DNA of 64,000 nt. Origin: Monarcha castaneiventris obscurior. Taxonomy: Eukaryota > Chordata > Aves > Passeriformes > Monarchidae. The notes under the pieces are model-generated. The model was not told where the DNA came from. It was given only the letters and a program-made list of their open reading frames with translations, and did not search any database. Each line of letters opens with the position of its first letter. Position 1 is the first letter of the stretch. The DNA is taken from positions 1,426,001 to 1,490,000 of the forward strand of contig JAMPIT010000481.1 of the NCBI GenBank assembly GCA_026261815.1, read 5' to 3'. Shown in pieces: positions 12,619 to 24,322 of the stretch. The position numbers and the translations under genes are program-made.

Positions 12619-15600
12619 AGTATGGCCCCTGCAATCCATCCTTTGGGACAGTCCTGATCCACCAACAGCTGAGGAAAAAGGGATCAGCCACTTCCAAACC
12701 AGTGGGACCAGCATCACCAATTAAGTGAGAATTGCCTTATTTCTCCACAAACTTGGGGTTTTTGTTCATATTCAGGAGTGGGGTGAAGCTGTGGGGACAG
12801 GGTCCCTGCACCAACCCAGAGACACAATCCTGCTGGGATTCACCCGGGTCCTGTCAGAGCAGCAAAGTGGCCAGCACACAGAGATGGGGGGAAAAGATTA
12901 TGGAGAAAAGAAAGGGCTCCACTGCACCCAGATATAGATTAATAAGTGAACCATTCATCTGATAGGGACACGAGGGAAGTTTGCAGGTATTGAGCCCCAC
13001 TACAATTCAGTAATACCACTTGGCTTTATCTCTTGCCCAAGTAACACAAACATTTATGGAATTACATTTTAAGGCTTTTAAAGGTGTATTTAGAACGTGT
13101 TTCCTTTGAAGTGTTATCTTTGCAAGCTCTCGTGTGCTGATAAAACCCGTGTTTAGCTGCCTCACAAGGAGCGCTCAAAAACTGTCGGTTCAGAGATTTT
13201 TCACCCTCTTTGGCCAGGACAGGGCAGCCTTCCCGGGGGCCGTGCTTTGCCTCATGCCACTGGCATTTGCCACAGCCCTTTCCCAGCAGAGCCGTCGTGT
13301 TTGCAGGAAAGCAGCAGTGGGAGGTCTGCTGTGGTGGGGGCGATGTTGTGGGGTCATCTTTGGAGCTGGGTGACGTCCTTGGAGGCTGTGAAGCTTTAAC
13401 ACAATGAAACAAGACCCCTGAGGTTTTGCAGGCATCGCTGCCTGGGAGCTCCACTTCCCTTCCTGGGAACCTTCAGGAGAAGGGAAACAGCGTGGCGAAA
13501 CAAATGACTTCATTCCAGGCTGGTTCCAGTTAGCTTCCCCATCCCTCCTCCCAGCCCTGCCCAGGGATGAAGACATTGTTCAACAGCTCATCACTCACCA
13601 GCAGGCTCCGCACAGGCAGCCAATGCACAGACCCCAAGCCTCATCCCACAGGCAGAAGACTTGACCCAAAACTCCCTGAGACCCATGGAAAGGCTCCAGT
13701 GGATTTCTATGGGTCTTGGATCTCAGCAAATGTTGGCAAACTCCACCAGAGCTAATGGGAACGTTGCTGGCAGCACAGACTGACGGGTCAAGCAAAGGGA
13801 GAAAATTAATTTATCAGCCAAGGGGATTTGTCTTCCCTTGAAGTTTCGAAGGAGTTTCTTAACAGGATGCTCATTAACATACCTTTGAGGGAGGAGGGAC
13901 GCCTCTCTGCTTGCCATTTTAAATACCAACAGCTCCAGATTGGCAGTGGCCACATGGCAAACAGCTCAAGGGGCTGGAAATACTCTCCCCATTCCCTTTG
14001 CCCCTTTTCTGGTCCTCCCCAGCTCTAGGCAGACTGTCTTGCTCCTGACCTCCACCCTCGACTGGAGCCGAAATCTTGGTGCTGGAGCCAGGCCATGATC
14101 ATTCCAGCCCTGCTCAACTGCCTTTTTGGAGTTGCTTTCATTCATTTTCTTCCCCCCAAACACACCCCCCCACCTCCAAAATCACCAGGCACAACTTGTC
14201 TGAACGTGTGCCGAACCTGATAAGCCTTTGGCAACCACCAGAATAAATTGCTTTAATAAAAATGAAAACCATTTTGAGGGGGGAGCGGGGAGGGAAGGGA
14301 AGCAAAAGAAAATGCAAAAATAATGTGCAGGCAAGGGCCCATGTGATCACCTGGCAGGAAGAGGCATTCCCAAATCAAAGCATAAATCACGGGGCTGGGA
14401 GCAGCCAGGCCAGCGTGGGGGCAGGCAGCGAAACCCTGCACTTCTAAGTCCACATTTACTGCTGCAAGGAGCATGGAGCGGGTGTTGCTTTTACCAGGTG
14501 ATGGAGAGGAACGTGCTAAAATACTTCTCAAAAGAAGTTGTGTGAGGGGCAGCCTCGTGGGGGGACCCAGGAGCGTGTGGCTGCAGTGGTTTTACATCCA
14601 GTCAGGATGGGCAGATGCAGGGGAGAGGGAAGGTCTGCAGGATCCATCCTCCAGGCAGCCCTGTGTGCCAAGCATGTTTGCTCCATCCCACCCCACAGCA
14701 AGGCAAGGGAGCCAGACAGGCAAGGGGAGCCTGCAAAACCCACGCCTGCAAGGTTGTGAATTGGACACAGCCCTTGTGGGGGAGAAGTTGGCCCAAATCT
14801 ACCACATTCCGCAAAGGAGCTTTCACACTTGGAGAAGGATTCTGCAGAAGTTCTTTTAAATACTTGGGATGACGTTGTCTTTATCTGTGCTCAGGAGGAA
14901 GGGACATAAATCCCAGACATGGCACAGTGTGTACACCACGCTGATGGTGCCACACCAGGGAAGAATCTTAGAGCAGGGAGGGAGATTTGCAGCCTGACTT
15001 GGTGGAGGGCTACTGTAGATTGCCTAAAAGTTGACCAGCCATCACTGCAAAACAAATAATTTGATTTTCTATGGTTTTTCCTTTAAAACAAAATTATTAT
15101 CTAGTTAGGGATTGGTGAAAAACCAGTGATGGATTCGTGGATTCGATGCTCCTCAACTGGTTTGACATTTGCTCTTTCCACTTCAACTGGACTCAGGCAG
15201 ATCATCTCATTCCTAGTTTTTATTTTGGCATGAGCACTTCACTTCTGGTTTTCCATCATGGGAAAGAGAAGATGGAAACAGAGAAAAAAACCAACTTTGG
15301 CACATTCACGGTTCCTGTGTTGGGCATTCAGGTGCTGCCACACTGGAGATAACACATCAGGGAGAGCCAAGGAGAGCTATGGAGCATCTTTCTTTCCAAG
15401 GATCTGCACCAGAAATGAAGTTCAAAGTAAGTTTTGTTGTCTTTAATACTGAGATATTATTGATTAATTAATTACAGAGGGATAAATGACACAGTTGTGT
15501 GTTATGGGTAAACCATTTAAAGCCTAAGAGCTGTCATCCTTCCCCAGCTCTTGAGAGCAGGAGTCTTCCCAGTGAAAAGCTTTGCTAATGAAGCAGTCGT

Positions 15601-16940
15601 GAAAAATATTTACTGCCAGAGGTTCTTCAATTGACATTTGCATCTTCTGTAATTTGCAAACTCCGTGCAATTTGAGCCATTTTCATGGGACTATAATTTA
15701 CGGGAAGGGTTTTTCCTTCACTTCTCAGCATTTCTGTAAAAAAACACAAAAGCATCTTTTGCTCTGAAATTCACACTTAATTTTTTACTTCTTTTTGGCC
15801 AGGGGAGGAGGGAGGGGCAAGGGAAAATGGATATTGCAGGAGACAGAGCAGAGATGGAGGAGTAAGAGACAGGAAGGACTATTAAGTGCAGAGTTTCTCA
15901 AACTATGGGTCATGACTGCTTAAAAGAGAGCCAAGATGTGTCAGAGGACAGTGGGATCCTCCTTAGTTTAGCCTTTGAAAAAACGACCTGGCTCCCCTCT
16001 CCCCATAGAAAAAAAAGATAAATTTTGGGCAAGATGGGCATCCTGGTGCAGCCTGGACAGGAATGCAAGAGGGGCTGCCTGGCTGTCCTCCATCCCTGGG
16101 CAGTGGGAGCCAGCTGTGAACTCCCCCTACGTGTTTTCATGCTAGAGAGGAAATGGTTACAAAACCCTAATTGCATTAATCTCCCCCTTGCAGAAGGAGG
16201 GGAAGGCAGAGGTGAAGAGAAGAACCCCAGCAGCACAACCCATTTGTGTTTCCCCAGCCTGGGTTGAGCCGCTGCTGGCTGAGAGCTGGCATGAAGACGG
16301 ATGAGTCAAAAAAAGCACATTTTTGTAAAGTTTAGAAGTGTTTGTTTCAACTTTTGGCACAGCCCACCCAGCCCTGAGCATCCTCAGCAGGGAGCCAGGC
16401 ACCCCGAGCTCTGCAAGCCACACCATCCACACAGACTATTTTTTTCAGGGTATAAAGTATTTAAACATTTGTCTATTGAGAAAATGTGAGCAACAGCAAC
16501 AGGAACAGGTGAATTTAGGTGGGACCACAAAAACTTACAACGTGTTTCCTGACTAGACAAGTTGTGCCAAAGCCTGACATCGACAGCTACCTTCCCACCA
16601 CCCCTTTGCACTTCATTGAGAGCAGCTGCCACCCAGTTTGAGGATGTCTTTGTACTCTCCCGCACGTTCCCAGCACCTTGGAAGGCAAGGGCTGCACACT
16701 CATGGAGTTTGCAGCCCAGATGGTGAAGGGTGGAGAAGGTGAAGGAAAACTAAGCCAGAGTGGAAAGGACTCATCTGCTTCTCCTTCCAGCTGAGAGAAA
16801 ACCCTCACACCCGCTGCCCTTTTCCCAGCTGATCTGGTTTTGTATCTTTTAGCAATGGAAATTTAAGGTAGGTTTTTCTGTGCAGATTTCTGAGATCTGT
16901 GGATGACCTCTGGAGTTAAAGCATCTCCTGTTCACCTGCA
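12619..16940. other. Intergenic DNA, no gene seen
   Basis: No exon, RNA gene or recognised repeat is supported. Short G-rich and C-rich runs occur near 14160 and 14280. AT-rich DNA near 15040-15110 and 15440-15480 contains ATTAATTAATTA-like strings typical of homeodomain sites, too common to interpret alone. Confidence 0.55.
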
Positions 16941-17173
16941 CCCTGTGTCGCCCGGTGCCGCCCCGTGCAAATCCAGGGAGAAGTGGCACAACCACAGCCC
17001 ACAGAGGCAGGCTGCCTTTGTTATTTAGCGTAATTTAAATGCTTATAACACCAGAAAACTACTGGTTTGGCTAAGCCTCTCCTTGTCTCACTTTTACAGA
17101 ACCTTTTCAAGGTGAGAAAAGCATCCAGCAACCTCCTTGCCCTGGTCCTGCAGGTAATGATGCTCCATTCCTC

Positions 17174-17400
17174 GGGTCCGGCACCCTCGGGTCCTGCTGG
17201 ACGAGAGCCCTCCGAGCTTGTGGGCTCCCAAATCCCACCCCGGGCGATGTCCCGGGGCTGTGCCCTGCGCAGGCAGCTGCGGGCAGCGGAGGTTCCGAAG
17301 CCATCGAGCAGCCTCTGCTGGAAGCTGCCTGCTCTGCGTGCGCTGCCTCCCGTGCGCGTCCTGCCGCAGCCCGCTCGGTGTTCCTGGCGGGATGGGGCGG
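17174..17400. promoter_or_regulatory. Orphan CpG cluster
   Basis: I count 23 CpG dinucleotides in about 230 bases, far above the surrounding intergenic DNA and close to the density at the CABLES2 promoter. No exon of a known gene lies beside it; the RBBP8NL start codon is 10 kb to the right. It could be a promoter of an untranslated RBBP8NL exon or a non-coding RNA, a CpG-rich enhancer, or simply unmethylated GC-rich DNA. Open frames on both strands here follow from the base composition. Confidence 0.45.
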
Positions 17401-17636
17401 CTGATCCAGGGAATAATTCCTTCTCTCATTGCAGCACCCGCCTGGCAACGTTGCTCTACCTCCCCTTTATATTTTTGCCTTTGTTTCTGTGTCTGCTGTG
17501 GAGCAGCGTCTGCCCAGCGATGCTGTTCCCGTGGGCTCGTTCTTACTGCAGGAGCTCTTTTGGGTTTGCTCTGCTGGGATTTGATGAAAAGCCCAAGAGG
17601 ATCATGTTCTGAAGTCCTCAGGCTGCTATGTGACGA

Positions 17637-17755
17637 GTGACAGGACCGGGGGAATGGCTTCAAACCGGCAGAGGGCGGGGTAAAATTAGGTATCAGGGAG
17701 AAATCCTTCACTGTGGGGCTGGCGAGGCACTGGCACACGGTGCCCAGGAGGTGTT
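17637..17755 (+). mobile_element. CR1 LINE fragment, internal 3' UTR part
   Basis: Sense-oriented CR1 blocks are recognisable in order: TGACAGGACCGGGGGAATGG, CTTCAAACCGGCAGAGGG, TATCAGGGAGAAATCCTTCA, CTGTGGGGCTGGCGAGGCAC and TGGCACACGGTGCCCAGGAG. It is short, diverged and missing both ends, so it is probably an older copy than the two fragments to its left. The limits are approximate. Confidence 0.75.
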
Positions 17756-17760
17756 TGCCT

Positions 17761-20700
17761 GATCCCTCGTGCCCACCAGTTACTGCTAATGATGCTTTTG
17801 TCAGCACCCTGATGGGCTTTAACAGCATCCTCAGCCGGGGCCTCCACCCACATCCATGGCCCGGGAGCCCATTCCAGCCCAGCATGCAGCAGCTCCTGTG
17901 CCAGGGATGCTGCAGGATGCTGGTCTCCAGCTCTGGCCATGTCGCCATGAAATCACCTGGAGGGATTTTTTCCATTCTGTTGTTCCTGTGAAACGAAGGA
18001 TGAGCTGCATCCATAATAGATGTTAATTTTGGTGATCAGCTTTTCCTGAATCCTAACTTGTTCTTACCCTTTACTTTTGGGTGATCAAGAACTGTCTCAG
18101 TCTTGATCAAGTATTTCCCCACTGCAATAGTGGATTTCTGTTGCTTTCCTTATTTTATAGCTCTTCTTCTAGAAAAAGGGCTTGAAATTATTTTTAAATT
18201 TTTTTTTTCAGGTCTCTAGATGTAAAGAAATCCATTCCTGCCCAGATCTTTTGGCTCTTCAGCCAGGAAGCAGACAGCCCTTAGTTTCTGTGAGCAATCT
18301 GTGTGATCCTCAGTAGACATCACAAGAGGAGCTTATATGGAGGTGATTCCCAGAAATGTCCGTTCTGCCTTTTTGTGCACCAACACAACACTTGCAGACA
18401 GCTGCTCTGCCTCAAACCTCCTCGGTCCCACAAGCAGCTGCTCCCATCAAACCCTTCTTTTGGTGTTTCTCTCTTTGATGCTCCAGAGCAGCCACTGAGC
18501 TGCTGGAGGCAGGTGTGGGATGGTGTCGGTGCCCCCATGGCTCATGCTCCACATCCCAGTGTCACTGCTGGGAGGCCTGGCTGCTGCAGGTGATCTCCCC
18601 AAGCCCCACACTTCCCAGTTACCCCACTGCCCCTCCCGTGATGTCACCAGGCTGGTCTGAGCAAGGATCTCTCTTCCATGTGGTTGCCATTAATTCCACC
18701 ACCGCAAGCATCAGCCTGAGGTACCCAACCACATCAAGCAGTCGATCTCTAATTGTCATATCCGACAGTAAAACAAAGGGCTCAAAAGGAAAGAGGGAAA
18801 ATTAAGGCCAAGAGCTTCCCTCTGCCCATTGCAGGTGACTCCTAAGAAGGCTTGGATGGAAAACACCCCCTTAACCTTGTGCTGTGTCCCTCTTGCAGAG
18901 GAATGAGTCAGGAATTTCATGCACGTAGAGCAATCACCGAACAGCCCCTACAGGTCTGCCCAGGACCACGGCTCGCCAGGCAGCTGCTTGTTTACCTGCC
19001 ACCCATTTCCATAGCATGGGTGTGCAGCCGCATTCCTGGGAGCCCCGGCTGCTCCCGCCTGCCCGACCTGTCCGTGCGCCGGAGCAAAGCTCCAAGCCAG
19101 CGTTTGAGAGATGCGATTGCCACGGGGAGGCACTGCCAAGGATGCTCGGTGCTCTGCTGGGATGACTGAGGAGCCAGCTCAGCAGCCGGGCTGTAAGGCA
19201 GCGTGGTGGCATCGCCGCTTGTGGGACTTTACACCAGCAGAGGGTCTGGGCACCGAGCTCTGGGGATGAGCGGCACGGGATGACAGAGGAGGAGCAGCTC
19301 AGCCTCGGTGGCTTCAAATCCCCTTCCACAGGAGCTCTCGCTATCCGCTGGCCCTGGAAATGTCACAGGGAAACCACCCTCCGCAGGTTGCGTGCCCTAT
19401 TAAGCAAGAGGGACGCGTCCCTCCCGAGCCAGAGCCGCGCTCGGAGGTGGCTGTGCCAGCACAGCAGGGCCCCGCTCGCAGGGCAGCTTTCGGCAGAGCA
19501 GGATGTGCTGTCGGGGTCCCAGATACGCAGGCAACAACTTTCTATTTCTTTTCATGAGTGCCAGGCTGATGGGGAGCAAGAGCATCTCTGGCTTTTTCCT
19601 GGGAGCTGCTGCTGTGTGCAGCACTGCGGGGGAAGGCTGTCCCTGCCCAGCCTGGGCAGGGGAATCCGTGCCAGCGTTTTCCCCGGGGGGTGCTGAAGTA
19701 GCTGCACTTCAAAGGCTCAGGAAGTGTCCATTTTGCCTTCGGCTCCACCAGCCCACGGTTTAGGGTGAAAGCTGCTTGTGTCAGCAGCTGGAGCTGGGAG
19801 GAAACCCGGGCTAAGCCAGGGCTGCTGGCCAGGATCAGCACCAAAGTCACCCAGCCTTTCCTCTCTGGTCCCTAGAGCATCCCCAGCCACTGCAAAATGC
19901 CCCTAGAAGACAGTCCAGGACCAGGGGCTTTCACCCTGCACTTGAAGCAGCCATTTGTGTCAATTTGGGCACATCCCTTTCCCTCCCCCGAGTGTTTGGG
20001 TTGGGGGCTGTTGAGTGCCCTGGGCTGTGCCACTCTAGTTTAGTAGGATGCTGCTGCTGCTGTCACATTTCTTTTTCTTTTTTTCCTCTTCCTCTCAAAA
20101 ATGCCAAGTTGTAGAAAACAAAAAAACTTCCCATCCTAATGCTGGATGAATTATTTAAAAGGGTCTGTTTGCTAATGTGATTGACTTCAACCAACAGCGC
20201 AGGTTGAGCTGTAATTACGGGAAAACAATCAAATCTCTATCTGGGTTCACACCATACTGGTCTCACCACTTTTTGTGTTACAGCAGAACTTGTCGGGCAG
20301 CTTTAGCTAAGCTGAGCCTCCTTTCTGCTGCTGGGGCAAAGAAACGCAAACCAGTAGAACCAGTCGGGCTGCAAGGAAAAATTATGGCTTATTGTCTGTG
20401 CAAGTTCACCCACACTGCTCACTCCTGTCCCAGATGACCGTCTGCTGATCACGACCTAACTGAGCTCCAGGAGCCGAGGAAGAGACACAGGCGCAGTCCT
20501 CCAACGTGAGTATTGTGCTTGCACTGATTTTTCTCTGCCCCCCAGCATCCTGGGCAGTTTTGTGTGGCTGGGAAGGGAGCTGGCGTGAGCCACGTGTGGA
20601 GAGCTGCCCAAAATTCGCTCAGCAGAGCGCCGGGAGAGCTGTCACTCGGTGCCGGCACACGGAGCCTGGTCCAGCTCCCATCTGATGGGCAGAGGTTGGT

Positions 20701-23700
20701 GTGTCACGGGTTTGCTTGCTTTTCTGTCCCCTCTCAGAGTTCGGGGAGGAAATTTGGATTAGTGTAGCAGCCGGGGAGCCGATGGTTTGTGGCAGAGTGG
20801 CAGCTCTGAGGGGTCGGTGCGGAGAGGACCTGAGCCTGCTCGAGCCAGGACCTCAGGGCTCTCCTGCTGACAAAAGCTATTCCTCTGGCATTTTCCACTT
20901 GAGCGTGAAAGGTAATGGGATATCCCTGTGATCCGAAATGCCGAGAAATGGCATCCAGCTCCACTCGGGTGGAGTGAAATAGCTGTGGAGGCTCAGAGCA
21001 ATTTGTGGGTGCCAGGGTTTATCTGAGTACCGTGGAGCCCAGTCGCGTCTGCATCTGGCCAGCGAGGACCAGGGGCAGGAACAGAAAACTTGTCTGAGCA
21101 AACATCCAGGAGTGTGACAGCCATGGGGGAGCAGAGCTGTGGCCGTGGGGGGTGGACTGGGACTGTGTGGGATGGCAGCAGTGCCCATCCTGGGCAGGCA
21201 GCACCCGGGGGTTGGTGCTGGGTACTGGGGGGCATCACCCCTTCCACAGCTGATCCACCTTCCGTGCAGCATCTCGGGCAGCCCTGACCTGCACCATGCA
21301 CATGCTGGGCAGTAAATAACTTTCAGTGGAGTTGTGGGTCTCCCTTCCCACCCCATTTCACACCTTGAACTCATCTCTGTTGCCAAAGCTGAGAATAAAT
21401 TTGCTCCTTTTTCCCTCAGTGGCAGCTTGGAGCTGGGTTGTGGTGAGCCCCTGCTACCTGACCCTCTGTCCCCCCCTCTGTCCCGCTTGTGTCCCTCGTG
21501 GGACGTGCTGACAGTGCCCTCCTGGGCTGTCCAGATACGTTCCTTCAGGCAGCACAAATATTCGGAGAGGCTGGAGCTCGCTGGGCTTCCAGCAGCCCCA
21601 GGCAGGAGGTGTAATGCGACCGAGGGCTGGCATCCTTTAAACCCAGGAGGAAGGAGGTGGCGGCGGGATCGCTGTGGGGGAGAGGCTGTGCCTGCACACG
21701 CGGCCTCCCTGCTCTGGGGTCTGCTGCTGTGGGCTGAGCTGTCCCCATTGCCTGCTCCTTGTCCCTTCTGCTGGGACAGTGCCTCGGTGGGGAATGTCCT
21801 GAGAGCCCAGGGGAGATGGCCCCAGATCCACCCCTGGAGGATGCAGGATGCCGATGCATCGATTCAAAACCTAGCCTAGGTAGCAATGTGTCCCCAGCAC
21901 CAGCGTGTCACCAGGCATTTGGGACATGCAGAGATGCTTCAGTCTATAAAAATGCCCAGCTATGTCTGCCCCAGCTGTGGGACAGCACAACGTGGGGCTG
22001 AGCTGGTGAGGCTCATCCTTGGTGCTGCAGCAGGGCTTAACACCCAGGAGGGTTTTGCAGGATTGGGCCTTCCTAGCACATTTCTCCTTTTCTAAATGGT
22101 GCTGAAGAGAAAAGCTAATCCTGTCAAATACTTCATCGTCAGGGGATATCAGGGGGAGAGAGATCTTTCTGTTTGCATGGCCATTTTCTTGACTCGGGTT
22201 GCCCGTGCACCCCTCACACAGCAGGAGCAGAGGTGCCAGCTAATGGAAGCGTGGTTGAGAGGAATATTTGTGCCCATTCTCCAATGCAAGACCTGCTTTC
22301 CCATGCGGGACCAGGAATGATGAATTCCCTGTGTCAGGAGCAGTGTGGGCTCTGAGGAGACCCTCTGGGGAGGTCTCCTGCTGTGGAGGAGAAGACAGTG
22401 AGACCAAGGTGCTCTCCAGGCACCATGAGCAGCATAACAGGATCACAAGCAGGGAATGGGGTGATAACCACCATCTATCAGAGATTCCCAGGGTGTTTTC
22501 CTGCCACTTTGCCCAGCCAGGGGCTCTGGAGCTGGGGGTGGCAGTGGGAGTGTTTTGGATGGGCAGTCACCACATGCCTCCAGTCCCAACAGGGCCTTGA
22601 GCTATTCCTGAGCCTCACCGCTTTGCAATTAGAACACCCGAAAAACGCGATAATGCCTCATTACCCACTTCCCAGAGCATTTTGAGGTGTTAATTGAGTA
22701 ATGTTTATAGAACCTGTGGTTACCCCGAGATGCACGGGCAGATAAGTGGCTACTTTTAATCCTCTTCTGAATCCTCCTGTGGGCAGACAGGCCTGCCCAC
22801 AGATCTGCCCAAAGCCCACCGCCCTCTGGGGAGCATCATGGCACAGCTGGTGGGTCCAAATGTCATTCCTTATCAAGTGGGGAGCAGAACAAATATTTAC
22901 TGTTAAACCTCAGCAAAGCAGAAGGAGCTGGGGAGTGGGAGGACAAAACCTCCCTCCCAGCTGGGGATGGTGCAAGGAGAGACCCCCAAACTGCTCACTC
23001 TGCTATGTAAAAGCCAAAGTCAGATTCCTGGGTATATTCAGGTGTTGCAGAGGACCAACAGCTCTGGCTTTAAGTGATCCTGCAAGCCCAGGGCAGCCAG
23101 ACTCTTTGGCTGGAGTTGGGAGGAGGGATGTCCCTGTTGCAAGGGGCTCTTGAGGGGAATAGGGGCCCTTGAGCAGAAATGAGGTAATGGAAGAAATCCC
23201 ATACTGAGGGTTTGGTGACTGCCACAGCAGCTGGAGAAGCAGAAGCTGCCTCCACAGGGCCAGGATGGTGGGGGAGAAATTGAGCTGCCGGGTTTGTGAT
23301 CACCAGGGCTGTGCTGTATTGTGGCAACAGAGTCTTTACGGGGTAGAAGTAAATCAGTGTGCAGGTTGTGACTTGAGGCTGGAGCTGCATCTCGGAGGGT
23401 TTGCTCCAGCCCTGCTCCCCCTGCAGTGGGACACGTCTGTGCACACGTGAGCAGGGGCAGCATCTCCCTGGTGCTGCCGATCCTGCTGAACTGGTTCAGG
23501 GGGCTGTGACCAGCGCAGTCCACACAAACCCAGAGGGCCATTGGGGCTGTTCACAGCCGTGCTGTAGCTCCACATCACCCGAGTGGGACCCCCATGCATC
23601 AGCCAGCAGAGGCAACCCTGGGGCTGGCTGCAAACCGGCCCCTGGGCTGGTGGAGCAGCACGGAGCAGCTGCCCTGCTCCGGGGAGGATTTTCAGGTTGT

Positions 23701-24289
23701 GCGAGGTAGAGGAAGGCACCAAATCCTCCTCCCTGGAGAGGCAAGAGCCGAGGCTGCTCCTCCTGTCTCACTTGTTGGGAGGTAATTTTGCAATCTGGCA
23801 GCCCCTGTGCAGCACCCACAGCAAACCCAGCACGGTGGAGAGCAGGCGCTGGGCTCCATTTTAGGGCAGTCTGTGCCGTGTTAAGTCATGCAAATAAATA
23901 AATACCCAGCAAGAAAAAAAGAATCCCTCAACATACCAAAAAAGCCCTCTTCAAACTGCCAAGCAAAGTACAGCAGCAAAGAGCATTAGCTCTACACTGG
24001 CCTGTGAAATACTCCTGGCACTGCAGATTTTCCATGAGTGATCAGGCAGTTTTTCTCAGTACAAACTTGTATTATAATTCTAAAATTAGACCAGGAATCT
24101 AGTAGGGTAGCCAAGGAAAGAAATTTTGGCTGGTTAAAGCAGCTCTGCCCAACAATCGCCCAGAGAAGGTGTGTGACATCAATCCAGCCCAGAGCTGAAC
24201 AACTCCAGCACTGCTGATGGGGAAATAACTGGTGGTAAATCCATTAAGCTTCACTGATCCCACAGTGCCACAATGTCACAGTCCTGCCT

Positions 24290-24322
<33 letters not shown>

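Noticed and set aside
17094..18014. A 306-codon minus-strand frame and a 181-codon plus-strand frame (17067-17612) with a hydrophobic stretch
   Set aside because: They overlap each other and a CpG cluster, the minus-strand frame runs through a CR1 fragment, the plus frame starts on a non-ATG codon, and neither shows a known domain or splice structure.
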